From contig JAIXPC010000002.1 in assembly GCA_027486415.1 (NCBI GenBank), forward strand, positions 907,818 through 971,817: a stretch of DNA of 64,000 nt. The letters run 5' to 3'. The notes below the pieces were generated by a model. That model searched no databases. It was not told the origin of the DNA and saw nothing but the letters and a program-made list of their open reading frames with translations. The translations under genes were made by a program, and so were the position numbers. Shown one piece after another: positions 49,904-58,639 of this stretch. Numbering within the stretch: position 1 is the stretch's first letter; every line of letters begins with the position of its first letter. This DNA comes from Sphingomonadales bacterium. GTDB lineage: Bacteria > Pseudomonadota > Alphaproteobacteria > Sphingomonadales > Sphingomonadaceae.

Positions 49904-51550
49904 TCAGCGGACTTTCGGTTTCGCCGCCTTCGGCGCATTCGGTGCGAACGCGGTGCCGAAGTAATCGCCTTCATACCAGCGCGGTGCGGTCTTGCCGTTG
50001 GCGATCTGGCGGATGATGGCGGTGTTCAGGCGTGACCACTTGGCCGCCGCCGTCCAGTCGAACGGCAGGGTCAGCTGGTCCGACACTTCGTGGTAGGAGT
50101 TGAGACGGAACTGGCGTTCAGCCTCCTTGCAGCTCTGGCCGCCCTTCACGTCGCTCCAGCCGGTCTTCAGGAACACCGACGGCACGCCGCGGCGAACGAA
50201 GGGATAGTGATCGGAACGGGTGAACACCGCTTCTTCCGGCTGCGGATCGGGCGACACGCCCAGCTTTTCGGCCTTGGCGGCTGCCGCGACCGCCGCGCCC
50301 AGGGTGGAACGATCACCGCCGAACGCCACGATGTCACCGAAATCGCAGGTGAGGATCGGCATGTCGATGTTGACGTCGGCAATGATGCGCTTGACGTCCA
50401 CGGTCGGCTGCCGCGCGAAATAATCCGCACCCAGCAGGCCGGATTCCTCGGCCGTGGTGGCCAGGAACAGCACGCTGCGCTTGGGCGGCGCCTTGGCCAG
50501 CGCGGTGGCGGCTTCCAGCAGCGTGGCGCTGCCGGTGGCATTGTCCATAGCGCCGTTGAAGATCGCGTCCTCGCCCGGCTTGGCATTGGCCTTGATGCCG
50601 ACGTGATCGAGGTGGGCCGAGATCACCACGATCTCGTTGGCGAGGCTCTTGTCGGTGCCGGGCAGCAGGGCCAGCACGTTGGGGCTGGTGATGCGTTCGA
50701 CACTGGTGGCGCGGCGCACGGTGAAGGTGCCGGCGAGCGGGAAGCCCTTGACCATGCCCTTGGCGGCGGCGGCCTGCACGGCAGCAAAGTTCATCGGCGC
50801 GGCGGCAAACAGCGCGGTGGCGGCGGCATCGTCGATGTTGGCGCGCACCTTCAAAGCCGAACCATCGCCCAGCGGCTTGCCATCGGGGCCGAGCAGCAGG
50901 CGGCGCGGGCTGCGGGCGCTGGCGACGGCCTTGGCCCACGGCAGGCGCGCGGCTTCGCGCAGGGTGCGAACGGTGATCAGGCCGATGGCGCCGGCATTCT
51001 GCGCCGCAATCGCCTTCGACGTGCGGGCGAGGTGGGCAGCGACTTCGCTGTTCATGCCTTCGGGTGCGCCCGACAGGATGACGGCAAATTTGCCCTTCAG
51101 ATCAAGGCCGGCGAAATCGTTGATGCCCTGCGACGGGTCGTACAGGCCATAGCCGACGAACACCATTTCGCCGCTCACCTCTTCGGCGCCGGTTTCGGCA
51201 CCGGGGGACAGCGCCATGGTCGCGCCGTTTTCCAGATTGATCTTCTGCCCGCCGACATCGAGCGTGGCGGTCTCGCGCTCGCTGGCAAAGCGGCTCTGGG
51301 CGAAGCTGACACGTTGATACCAGGTACCATTGTCGCCAGCCGGTTGCAGGCCAAGGCGCGCGAAATGCTGCGCGACATAATTGGCGGCAATCTCGTGCCC
51401 GCGGCTGCCCAGCCCGCGGCCTTCCAGCAGGTCGTCGGCCAGGAAGGCGACATGGGCGCGGAACGACGCCGCCAGCGGATCCGGTTTGGCGGGCGCGGCT
51501 GCGACGATGAGGGGCAGGGCGGCGGCGAGGAGCAGGGTGCGCTTGGTCAT
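49904..51550 (-). CDS. M28-family exported aminopeptidase
   Basis: 548 aa with signal peptide 'MTKRTLLLAAALPLIVAAAPA'. A PA-type insert occupies the middle. The binuclear zinc set is complete: H in 'SAHLDHVG', D in 'GAMDNATG', E-E in 'TTAEESGLLG', D in 'ADVNIDMP' and H in 'SYHEVSDQ'. It likely trims N-terminal residues from peptides in the periplasm or outside. It diverges from the M16 peptidase gene by 68 bp; both are exported. Confidence 0.92.
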   Translation of the reverse strand: MTKRTLLLAAALPLIVAAAPAKPDPLAASFRAHVAFLADDLLEGRGLGSRGHEIAANYVAQHFARLGLQPAGDNGTWYQRVSFAQSRFASERETATLDVGGQKINLENGATMALSPGAETGAEEVSGEMVFVGYGLYDPSQGINDFAGLDLKGKFAVILSGAPEGMNSEVAAHLARTSKAIAAQNAGAIGLITVRTLREAARLPWAKAVASARSPRRLLLGPDGKPLGDGSALKVRANIDDAAATALFAAAPMNFAAVQAAAAKGMVKGFPLAGTFTVRRATSVERITSPNVLALLPGTDKSLANEIVVISAHLDHVGIKANAKPGEDAIFNGAMDNATGSATLLEAATALAKAPPKRSVLFLATTAEESGLLGADYFARQPTVDVKRIIADVNIDMPILTCDFGDIVAFGGDRSTLGAAVAAAAKAEKLGVSPDPQPEEAVFTRSDHYPFVRRGVPSVFLKTGWSDVKGGQSCKEAERQFRLNSYHEVSDQLTLPFDWTAAAKWSRLNTAIIRQIANGKTAPRWYEGDYFGTAFAPNAPKAAKPKVR

Positions 51551-51618
51551 TGGCGGGCCATATCAGGCAGGGTAAGGCGATGCAAACAGCAAGAATCGTG
51601 CGGAAAAGAGGCGTTCAC

Positions 51619-54438
51619 ATGAAGAAGATTCTGGCAGGCTTCACGGCCATGGCGCTGGTGGCAGGCCCGGTCGCGGCACAGGCGCCGGCCGCTGCAGCCG
51701 CTGTGGCCAGTCCCGCCGCCCCGGCCAGCATCGCCCGCCTCGTCAGCCAGGTGAACCTGCCTTATGAGCAGTTCACCCTGCCCAACGGCCTGCGCGTCAT
51801 CGTCCACACCGATCGCAAGGCACCGATCGTGGCGGTGAGCGTATGGTATCACATCGGTTCCAAGGACGAACCGGCCGGCAAGACCGGCTTTGCCCACCTG
51901 TTCGAGCATCTGATGTTCTATGGCAGCGAGAACAACGACGGCGTGTTCTTCAAGAAATTGGAGGACGTCGGCGCCACCGATGCCAACGGCACCACCTGGT
52001 TCGATCGCACCAATTATTTCGAGAATGTGCCGACGCAGGCGCTCGATCTGGCGCTGTTCCTGGAATCGGATCGCATGGGCTGGCTGCTGGGCGCGGTGAC
52101 GCAGGCCAAGCTGGATGCCCAGCGCGGCGTCGTGCAGAACGAAAAGCGCCAGGGCGACAACCAGCCCTTTGGCCTGACCGGCTATGCCACGCTGAAGGCG
52201 CTGTTCCCGGCGGGCCACCCCTACGCCCATGACAGCATCGGTTCGATGACCGATCTGAACAATGCCAGCCTGGCGGATGTGCAGAGCTGGTTCCGCGCCA
52301 ATTATGGCCCCAACAATGCCGTGCTGGTGCTGGCCGGCGACATCGATGTCGCCACCGCCCGCGTCAAGGTGGAACGCTATTTCGGCGCGATCCCGCGCGG
52401 GCCGGAGGTGAAGCGCATCGATGCGCCGGTGCCGCGCTGGGATCAGGAACGCCGCGAGACGCTGCATGACAAGGTGCCGACCCCGCGGGTGGGCCTGCAC
52501 TGGCCGGTGCCCGGCCGGCTCGACCGTGCTTCGGCGCTGACCGATGTGGCGCTGACCGTGCTGGCCGGTGGGCCATCGTCGCGGCTGTACAACGAACTGG
52601 TGCGCAAGCGGAAACTCGCCGTGTCGGTGGGCGGCAGCGTCCAGGCGTTCGAAAAGGTCGGGATGGCCGAGATTGAGGCGACGCTGGCGCCGGGGGCCAA
52701 GCCCGAGGAGGTGGAAGCCGTCATCAAGCAGACGCTCGCTGACTTCATCGCCACTGGCCCTAGTGCCGACGAGGTGAGCCGGGTCGCCACCCGCAACGTC
52801 GCTGGCACCATTCGCGGGCTGGAAGCAGTGGGCGGCTTTGGCGGCAAGGCCGTCGCGCTGGCCGAAGGCGCGGTCTATGCCGGCAATGCCGATCAATATC
52901 GCGTGGAGCTGGGCTGGTATGCCAATGCGACGCCGGCCGATGTGCAGGGCGCGGCGCGGGACTGGCTGGGCAAGGGCGCCTATGTGCAGACCGTGCTGCC
53001 GGGCGAGCGTCCCGCCGCCGAGGAGGTGCCGCCGCCGCCCAAGGTTGCGGCCGCTGCCGCACCGGCAAAGGGGCCAAAGCGCATGGTCGAGCCCGCCGTG
53101 GGCCAGCCGCCGCTGCTGCAATGGCCGGCGATCGAGCGGTTCACGCTGTCGAACGGCCTGAAGGTCGAACTGGCGCAGCGCACGACGGTGCCGCTGGTGC
53201 GGATGCTGCTGAGCATCGAAGGCGGCATGGCGGCGGACGAGCGGAGCCGGCTGGGCATCCAGTCGATGGCGCTGAACCTGCTGGACGAAGGCGCGGCCGG
53301 CATGAGCGGCCCGGCGATTGCCGAAATGCGCGAGCGGCTGGGCGCGGGCATCGCGGCATCGGCCAGCCTTGATCGCACGCGGATCAGCCTTGATGCGCTG
53401 AAATCCAACCTGGGCCCGTCGCTGCTGCTGTTTGCCGATATTGTGCAGCGGCCGGATTTCCCGGCGGCGGAGATCGAGCGGGTGCGCGGCCAGCAATTGA
53501 CCGGCCTGCAGCAGGAGGCCAGCAACCCCATCGGCATCGCGCGGCGCATCCTGTCGCCGGCGCTCTATGGCGCGCAGCATCCCTATGGCGCGCCACCGAG
53601 CGGTCTGGGCACGGCCGAGAGCGTGAAGGCGATCACCCGCGACGAGCTGGTGACATGGCACAAGCGCTGGATCCGCCCGGATCGCGGCACGCTGTTCGTG
53701 GCCGGCGACATCACGGCGGCCGAACTGCGCCCGCAGCTGGAAGCGACGTTCGGCAAGTGGACGCCTGATCCGGCGGTGGCCGCCGGCACGGTGGTGGACG
53801 TGCCCCCGGCCGCGCCGCAGCCGTCGCGCATCATCCTGGTTGACCGGCCGGGTAGCCCGCAGAGCCTGATCCTGGCCGGCGCGTTGCTGCCGATCACCGG
53901 CAAGCAGGACCTGACCGCCGAACGCGGCGCCATAGACGTGCTGGGCGGGCTTTCGACCAGCCGCATCAACATGGACATTCGCGAGACGAAGAACTGGGCC
54001 TATGGCGCCTTTGCCGGGCTGGGCTCTGCCAAGGGGCCGCTGACCAGCCTGATCTATGCGCCGGTGCAGACCGACCGTACCGGCGACAGCATCAAGGCGA
54101 TCATCGCGGATATCGCCGAGATCAAGGGTGCGAAGCCGATCACCGACGATGAACGCGGGCGCACCGTGGCCAACAGCGTGCTGGCCCTGCCGGGCGAATT
54201 CGAGCGCGGCGCGTCGTTCCTGAGCGCGATGGAGAACAACCAGCTGCTCGGCCGGCCCGACGATTATTTTGTCACCGCCGCCCGCCGCATCGGGGCGCTG
54301 ACGACGGCCGATCTGAACCGCGCCGTGCAGCTGTTCGGGACGGACACGTTGCTGTGGGTTGTCGTCGGCGACCGCGCCAAGGCGGAGCCGCAGTTGAAGG
54401 CGCTGGGCCTGCCGGTGGAGGTGCGGGCCGCGCCTTGA
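51619..54438 (+). CDS. M16-family exported metallopeptidase (duplicated pitrilysin-type)
   Basis: 939 aa from ATG at 51619 after signal peptide 'MKKILAGFTAMALVAGPVAAQ'. The inverzincin motif H-x-x-E-H is 'HLFEHLMFYGSE', with the downstream Glu in 'RGVVQNEKRQGD'. The second, C-terminal half ('FTLSNGLKVELAQR', 'ERSRLGIQSMAL') repeats the fold but lacks the zinc motif, as usual. Such clam-shell peptidases degrade small peptides. It is the largest exported peptidase of the window. Confidence 0.93.
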   Translation: MKKILAGFTAMALVAGPVAAQAPAAAAAVASPAAPASIARLVSQVNLPYEQFTLPNGLRVIVHTDRKAPIVAVSVWYHIGSKDEPAGKTGFAHLFEHLMFYGSENNDGVFFKKLEDVGATDANGTTWFDRTNYFENVPTQALDLALFLESDRMGWLLGAVTQAKLDAQRGVVQNEKRQGDNQPFGLTGYATLKALFPAGHPYAHDSIGSMTDLNNASLADVQSWFRANYGPNNAVLVLAGDIDVATARVKVERYFGAIPRGPEVKRIDAPVPRWDQERRETLHDKVPTPRVGLHWPVPGRLDRASALTDVALTVLAGGPSSRLYNELVRKRKLAVSVGGSVQAFEKVGMAEIEATLAPGAKPEEVEAVIKQTLADFIATGPSADEVSRVATRNVAGTIRGLEAVGGFGGKAVALAEGAVYAGNADQYRVELGWYANATPADVQGAARDWLGKGAYVQTVLPGERPAAEEVPPPPKVAAAAAPAKGPKRMVEPAVGQPPLLQWPAIERFTLSNGLKVELAQRTTVPLVRMLLSIEGGMAADERSRLGIQSMALNLLDEGAAGMSGPAIAEMRERLGAGIAASASLDRTRISLDALKSNLGPSLLLFADIVQRPDFPAAEIERVRGQQLTGLQQEASNPIGIARRILSPALYGAQHPYGAPPSGLGTAESVKAITRDELVTWHKRWIRPDRGTLFVAGDITAAELRPQLEATFGKWTPDPAVAAGTVVDVPPAAPQPSRIILVDRPGSPQSLILAGALLPITGKQDLTAERGAIDVLGGLSTSRINMDIRETKNWAYGAFAGLGSAKGPLTSLIYAPVQTDRTGDSIKAIIADIAEIKGAKPITDDERGRTVANSVLALPGEFERGASFLSAMENNQLLGRPDDYFVTAARRIGALTTADLNRAVQLFGTDTLLWVVVGDRAKAEPQLKALGLPVEVRAAP

Positions 54439-54442
54439 GCGG

Positions 54443-55096
54443 TCACACCTCGCCGGCGATGATGCGGCGGATCACCTTGGCGAATGTCGCTGGTGGCTGG
54501 CCGCCCAGCACGGCATATTTGCCGTTGAAGACGATGGCGGGAACGGCAGTGATATCCTGCTCGTCCCGCCACCAGCGCTGGTTGGCGCGCACCTCGTCGG
54601 CGTAGCGGCCACTGGCGAGCACTTCGCGGGCGGCGTCGGCGTCGAGGCCCCCGGAGGCGGCGGCGCGGACCAGCGTTTCGGGATCGTTCAGCGGTTCCGC
54701 ACGGGTGAAATGCGCTTCGAACAGCGCGGTCTTGAGCGCGCGTGCCTTGCCGGCGCGTTCGGCCCAGTGCAGCAGCCGGTGGCAATCGAAGGTGTTCCAG
54801 ATCATGGAATCCGGGCCGCCCTTGAAGGTGAAGCCCAGGTTGGCACCCATCGTCTTGATATGATCGCGCGCCGCCGCGCCCTCTTCGGCGGAGCGGCCAT
54901 ATTTGCGCGCGATATGATCGGCGCTGTTCTCGCCTTCGGGTGGCATCGCCGGGTTGAGTTCGAAGGCGTGGAAATGCCATTCCGGCTGCACCGCATCGCC
55001 CAGTTCAGCCAGCGCGGCTTCCAGGCTTTTCATGCCGATGACGCACCACGGGCAGACGATATCGGAGACGAAATCGATGCGGAGCGGAGCGGTCAT
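54443..55096 (-). CDS. DsbA-family oxidoreductase, FrnE-like
   Basis: 217 aa thioredoxin-fold protein with 'IDFVSDIVCPWCVIGMK', i.e. a C-P-W-C active site, and C-terminal 'ITAVPAIVFNGKYAVLGGQ' holding the cis-Pro loop. No signal peptide, so cytoplasmic, as for FrnE/2-hydroxychromene-type DsbA relatives. It is convergent with the M16 gene and lies 12 bp downstream of the cytochrome gene, so the two may be co-transcribed. Confidence 0.93.
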   Translation of the reverse strand: MTAPLRIDFVSDIVCPWCVIGMKSLEAALAELGDAVQPEWHFHAFELNPAMPPEGENSADHIARKYGRSAEEGAAARDHIKTMGANLGFTFKGGPDSMIWNTFDCHRLLHWAERAGKARALKTALFEAHFTRAEPLNDPETLVRAAASGGLDADAAREVLASGRYADEVRANQRWWRDEQDITAVPAIVFNGKYAVLGGQPPATFAKVIRRIIAGEV

Positions 55097-55108
55097 GGCA
55101 GCCTCCTT

Positions 55109-55996
55109 TCAGAAATCGTGGCCGGCGGGCGTGTGGTGCGGCGGCGCGGTGGCGGGATCACCCAGGATACGCCCGGCGACCTTCGTCGCATAGCGGCTCC
55201 AAGGCCGATGGTGGTGTTCGGCGCGCGTGGCGGCCAGATCGCCGGCAAAGCGCGGATCCTGCGGGCGGATCTGGCCATCGATATACCAGGCCACGTCCCA
55301 CGCCTGCTGAACGGACAGGGTGCCGCCACTGCCCAACGGCATGTTGGCGCGGATGAAGGCGGCGGCGCGATCGACCTGCGCCATGCCCGCGCCCCAGTTG
55401 TAACTGCGCGGCCCCCACAGCGGCGGGTTCACCACCGTGTCGCCATCCTTCAGGCCTTGGCCATCCTCGCCGTGGCACGAGGCGCAGTGTTCGGCGAATA
55501 CCGCCTTGCCCCTTGCGTCGTCGGGCGACAGCGGCGGCGCGGCGATGGCCGGAAAGCCGCGACCGGGCGGGGACACGCCGATGCGCTGGCCCTGCGCCAG
55601 CCAGGCGGCGTAGGCGGAGACGGCGAGCAGCACCTCGCCCCCCAGTGGTGGCGGCTTGCCGTTGATCGAGTAGATGAAGCAATCCTGCACGCGCTTTTCA
55701 AAGCTGTTGATGCGCTGGTTCTTGTCACGCCACACCGGGAAATTGCCATAGGCGGCCCAGAGCGGCGCCGCCCCGGCGGTGCGCCCGGCATCAAGGTGGC
55801 AATTGGTGCAGCGAAGGTCGTTGCCGGCAAATTCCGGCACCGCGGCGCGGGTGCTGGTGACAATGTAGAGCCCGCGCCGGATCGCATCGCCGTCGCGGCC
55901 TGCGGGAATGGTGTCTTCGGGCGGTGGGGTGGCAGGATCGGCGGCGGCGATGGCAACAACCGCGATCAGCAGGGCAAAGGGCACGCGCCGGTTCAT
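55109..55996 (-). CDS. Dihaem c-type cytochrome, thiosulfate dehydrogenase (TsdA)-like
   Basis: 295 aa, exported by signal peptide 'MNRRVPFALLIAVVAIAAA'. Two haem motifs are visible, 'CTNCH' (about residue 63) and 'CASCH' (about 171). The region 'FAGNDLRCTNCHLDAGRT', 'YGNFPVWRDKNQRINSFEKRV' and 'DCFIYSINGKPP' closely follow the TsdA layout, whose first haem has an unusual Cys ligand. TsdA oxidises thiosulfate to tetrathionate in the periplasm. Function in thiosulfate chemistry is inferred; a general electron-transfer role is the alternative. Confidence 0.87.
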   Translation of the reverse strand: MNRRVPFALLIAVVAIAAADPATPPPEDTIPAGRDGDAIRRGLYIVTSTRAAVPEFAGNDLRCTNCHLDAGRTAGAAPLWAAYGNFPVWRDKNQRINSFEKRVQDCFIYSINGKPPPLGGEVLLAVSAYAAWLAQGQRIGVSPPGRGFPAIAAPPLSPDDARGKAVFAEHCASCHGEDGQGLKDGDTVVNPPLWGPRSYNWGAGMAQVDRAAAFIRANMPLGSGGTLSVQQAWDVAWYIDGQIRPQDPRFAGDLAATRAEHHHRPWSRYATKVAGRILGDPATAPPHHTPAGHDF

Positions 55997-56035
55997 GGCG
56001 CCATGGCTAGCCCAGTGCGGGGCTGCACGAAACTG

Positions 56036-56851
56036 TCAATCGTTGGCGGCTCCGAACCTGGCGGCATAGCGGCTGGTGATGCGTTCGACCGGCATCACCA
56101 CCAGAACATCGACCGTGTTGAAGGCGTGATCGACAAAGGCACCGTCACCCACACTGGCCCCGACGCGAAGATAGGCCTTGAGCAGCGGCGGCAGCGCCAG
56201 CGCCACGGCCCGGGCATCGATGCTGGCAGGATCGATCATGTCCATCGCCACATGATGCTGCGGCAGCGCCCGGGCGCGCAGCGGCGGCGGGGCGAGGTGA
56301 TGGTGGTGCAGATAGGCCAGCGCGGCACGGTGCAACGCCGGATCGGCCCCGGGAAGGGACGCACAGCCAAACAGATACCCGACACCATGATCTGCCAGAT
56401 AGGCGGCGATCCCGCGCCACAGCAGCTGGATGGTGGCACTGGTTCGCCATTCCGGCGCGACACAGCTGCGGCCCAGTTCCAGCAGCTGCCGGCCCGGCCG
56501 CGCGGCCGCGATCAGGGGCGCCAGATCATATTCGCCGGCCGAATAGAAGCCGCCGTGTGCCGCGGCCACATCCTGCCTGAGCAGGCGATAGGTGCCGACC
56601 ACGCGCGGCGTGATGGCGGCGTGGTCGATGACCAGCAGGTGATCGCACAGCGCGTCGAACGGGTCGATGTCGCGGCGCAGGCGGTGTACCGTCGGCGAGG
56701 CCTGCGCACCCATTTCGCGGTAGAACACTTCGTATCGCAGCGCCTGTGCCGCGGCGATGTCCTCGTCATCCTCGGCCAGACGCACTTCCAGCGTGCCCGC
56801 CCAGGAACGGGGCAGGGCGCGAGGGCGGGCAATATCGGCAACAAGGCTCAT
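56036..56851 (-). CDS. olsB: OlsB-like ornithine lipid N-acyltransferase (GNAT fold)
   Basis: 271 aa. It would acylate ornithine with a 3-hydroxyacyl chain from ACP, the first step of ornithine lipid synthesis at the inner membrane. 'LEVRLAEDDEDIAAAQALRYEVFYREMG' (split here at 'RYEVFYREM') is the typical N-terminal helix, and 'LLELGRSCVAPEWR' with the following acyl-CoA/ACP-loop region matches OlsB/hemolysin-type acyltransferases. olsA is not in the window. Confidence 0.87.
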   Translation of the reverse strand: MSLVADIARPRALPRSWAGTLEVRLAEDDEDIAAAQALRYEVFYREMGAQASPTVHRLRRDIDPFDALCDHLLVIDHAAITPRVVGTYRLLRQDVAAAHGGFYSAGEYDLAPLIAAARPGRQLLELGRSCVAPEWRTSATIQLLWRGIAAYLADHGVGYLFGCASLPGADPALHRAALAYLHHHHLAPPPLRARALPQHHVAMDMIDPASIDARAVALALPPLLKAYLRVGASVGDGAFVDHAFNTVDVLVVMPVERITSRYAARFGAAND

Positions 56852-56919
56852 GGCGCGGTGGCTTTCGCTGGTGTGCCGGACGGATAACGCGATCCTGTGA
56901 CGGGCCGGTGGCGTGGCGG

Positions 56920-58215
56920 TTACGCAGGCGTGACGCTATCGTCGGCCACTACCAGCCCTGCCCGCCACAGCCACAGGAAGATCAGGATGCCGGGCAAGGC
57001 CAGGAACGTCGTGAGCCAATAGAAGTTCACATAACCCAGGCTTTCGATCAGCGCGCCGGCGGTCCCTGAGGAAAAGGCCCGGCCCAGGATGGCCGCGGCC
57101 GACGACAGCAGCGCGAACTGGGTGGCGGTGAAGCGCCGGTCACACAGCAGCGCCAGCCAGGCGCCCACCGTCACCCCGCCGATGCCGCTGGCCAGGTTCT
57201 CAAAGCTCTGCACCGCCGCCAGCGCCCATACATCGTGGCCGATGATGGCAAGGCCGGCATAGGCGGCGTTGGAAATCGCCATCAGCACCAGCGACAGCAG
57301 CACCGATCCGGCCAGCCCCAGCCGCTTGTAGAGCAGGCCGCCCAGGAACACGCCGGCCAGATAGCCGAACAGTCCGATGGAGACGTCGTAGAACGCCACT
57401 TCTTCCTTGGTGAAGCCAAGATCGTTGTAGAACAGCCGCACCGAAAGCTGGCACACGGTATCGCCGATCTTGTGAACAAGCACGAAGGCCAGCACGATCC
57501 AGGCGCCCTTGCGGGCAAGGAAATCCGCCAGCGGCGCAATGATGCTGTCGCGGATGGCAGCGCCCAGCCCGCGGCCCGATCGCGGTGCCGGCGGGCGCAC
57601 GGGTTCGCCCAGCCACAGGGCGGCGACAAGGGCGGGGGCAAACAGCAGGATGCTGCTGAGATAGGCCAGGCCCCAGCCGCCGCTGGCCGCCAGCAGCAGG
57701 GCACCGGCACCGGCGAGATAGCTGCCCATGCGCCAGCCATATTGTGTCATGCCCGAACCCGCGCCCATCTGATCGGCGCGCAGCCATTCAATGCGGATGG
57801 CATCAACGACGATATCGAGCGTGGCGCCGGCAAAGCCCACGGCCACGGCGGCGGCGGCGAACAGCGCCAGATCGGCGGTGGGATCAAGCGCGCCCAGCCA
57901 AGCGATGGCGGCGCTGGCCAGCGCGATGGCAACCAGCAGCCAGGCCCGCCGCTGCCCGATCAGCCCGGCCAGCACCGGCACGCGGCCACGATCGATCAGC
58001 GGCGCCCACAGCGGCTTGAAGCTGTAGACCAGCAGTGCCAGCCCAAAGGCGGTCACCGATTTCTTTTCGATGCCGCTTTCGGCCAGCCGCGTGGTGAGCG
58101 TGGCAGCAATCATCGCATACGGTGTGCCCGATGCCATGCCCAGCGCCAGCGCGCCCAGCGGCCCGGCTTCGAAATAGGGTTTGATGGCGGCAGCAAGCGA
58201 GCGATTGGCGGTCAT
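56920..58215 (-). CDS. AmpG-like MFS permease (muropeptide/PAT family)
   Basis: 431 aa with 12 helices. 'GFTKEEVAFYDVSIGLFGYLAGVFLGG' and the early 'LAESGIEKKSVTAFGLALLVYSFKPLWAPLID' (read in shorter pieces) fit the AmpG/PAT group, which imports muropeptides in cell-wall recycling and can influence beta-lactamase induction. No ampR or beta-lactamase gene is nearby. The end is near the OlsB start with 68 bp between. Confidence 0.88.
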   Translation of the reverse strand: MTANRSLAAAIKPYFEAGPLGALALGMASGTPYAMIAATLTTRLAESGIEKKSVTAFGLALLVYSFKPLWAPLIDRGRVPVLAGLIGQRRAWLLVAIALASAAIAWLGALDPTADLALFAAAAVAVGFAGATLDIVVDAIRIEWLRADQMGAGSGMTQYGWRMGSYLAGAGALLLAASGGWGLAYLSSILLFAPALVAALWLGEPVRPPAPRSGRGLGAAIRDSIIAPLADFLARKGAWIVLAFVLVHKIGDTVCQLSVRLFYNDLGFTKEEVAFYDVSIGLFGYLAGVFLGGLLYKRLGLAGSVLLSLVLMAISNAAYAGLAIIGHDVWALAAVQSFENLASGIGGVTVGAWLALLCDRRFTATQFALLSSAAAILGRAFSSGTAGALIESLGYVNFYWLTTFLALPGILIFLWLWRAGLVVADDSVTPA

Positions 58216-58262
58216 GCCCCTTCCTTGGCGGCGGCGGCGCGCCTGTCAATGTGGGGTCGCGT

Positions 58263-58538
58263 TCACTCCAGCCGCACGCGCTTGTCGCGCCCGGTTTCGC
58301 CCTTGACGATGGTGAGCGCCGATTTCGGCACCCCCAGCGCCCTGGCGAGCAGTCCCAGAACGGCGGCATTGGCCTTGCCGGCCTCGGGTGTTGCCGTCAC
58401 CCGCACGTCCACTCGCGCATCGCTGATGGCCACTGCATCGGTGCTGGCATTGGGAGTGACGCGCAGGGTCAGGCAATTCTGCCCATCAACCAGCGCTCGC
58501 AGCGCGGCGGCGTCGGGCAGGGCGGGTTTGCGGGCCAT
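58263..58538 (-). CDS. DUF167 (YggU) family protein
   Basis: 91 aa with the characteristic 'LRVTPNASTDAV', 'VRVTATPEAGKANAAVLGLLA' and 'GETGRDKRVRLE'. The family is small, cytoplasmic and of unknown molecular role. It lies 47 bp upstream of the AmpG-like gene on the same strand. Confidence 0.92.
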   Translation of the reverse strand: MARKPALPDAAALRALVDGQNCLTLRVTPNASTDAVAISDARVDVRVTATPEAGKANAAVLGLLARALGVPKSALTIVKGETGRDKRVRLE

Positions 58539-58639
58539 GCCTCAGTTGGGCGCACGCGGCGCAAGCCTGTCAAGATTAACCCTTTCCGTCCCAGTCGCAG
58601 GGCCTTAGACACGGCGCCCTGTTCAAGGAGGGTCAAGCC

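Noticed and set aside
51547..53661. 704-aa open frame opposite the M16 peptidase
   Set aside because: His/Arg/Gln-rich shadow without motifs; similar long shadows lie opposite 54710-56887, 58469-60379 and 60560-62605.
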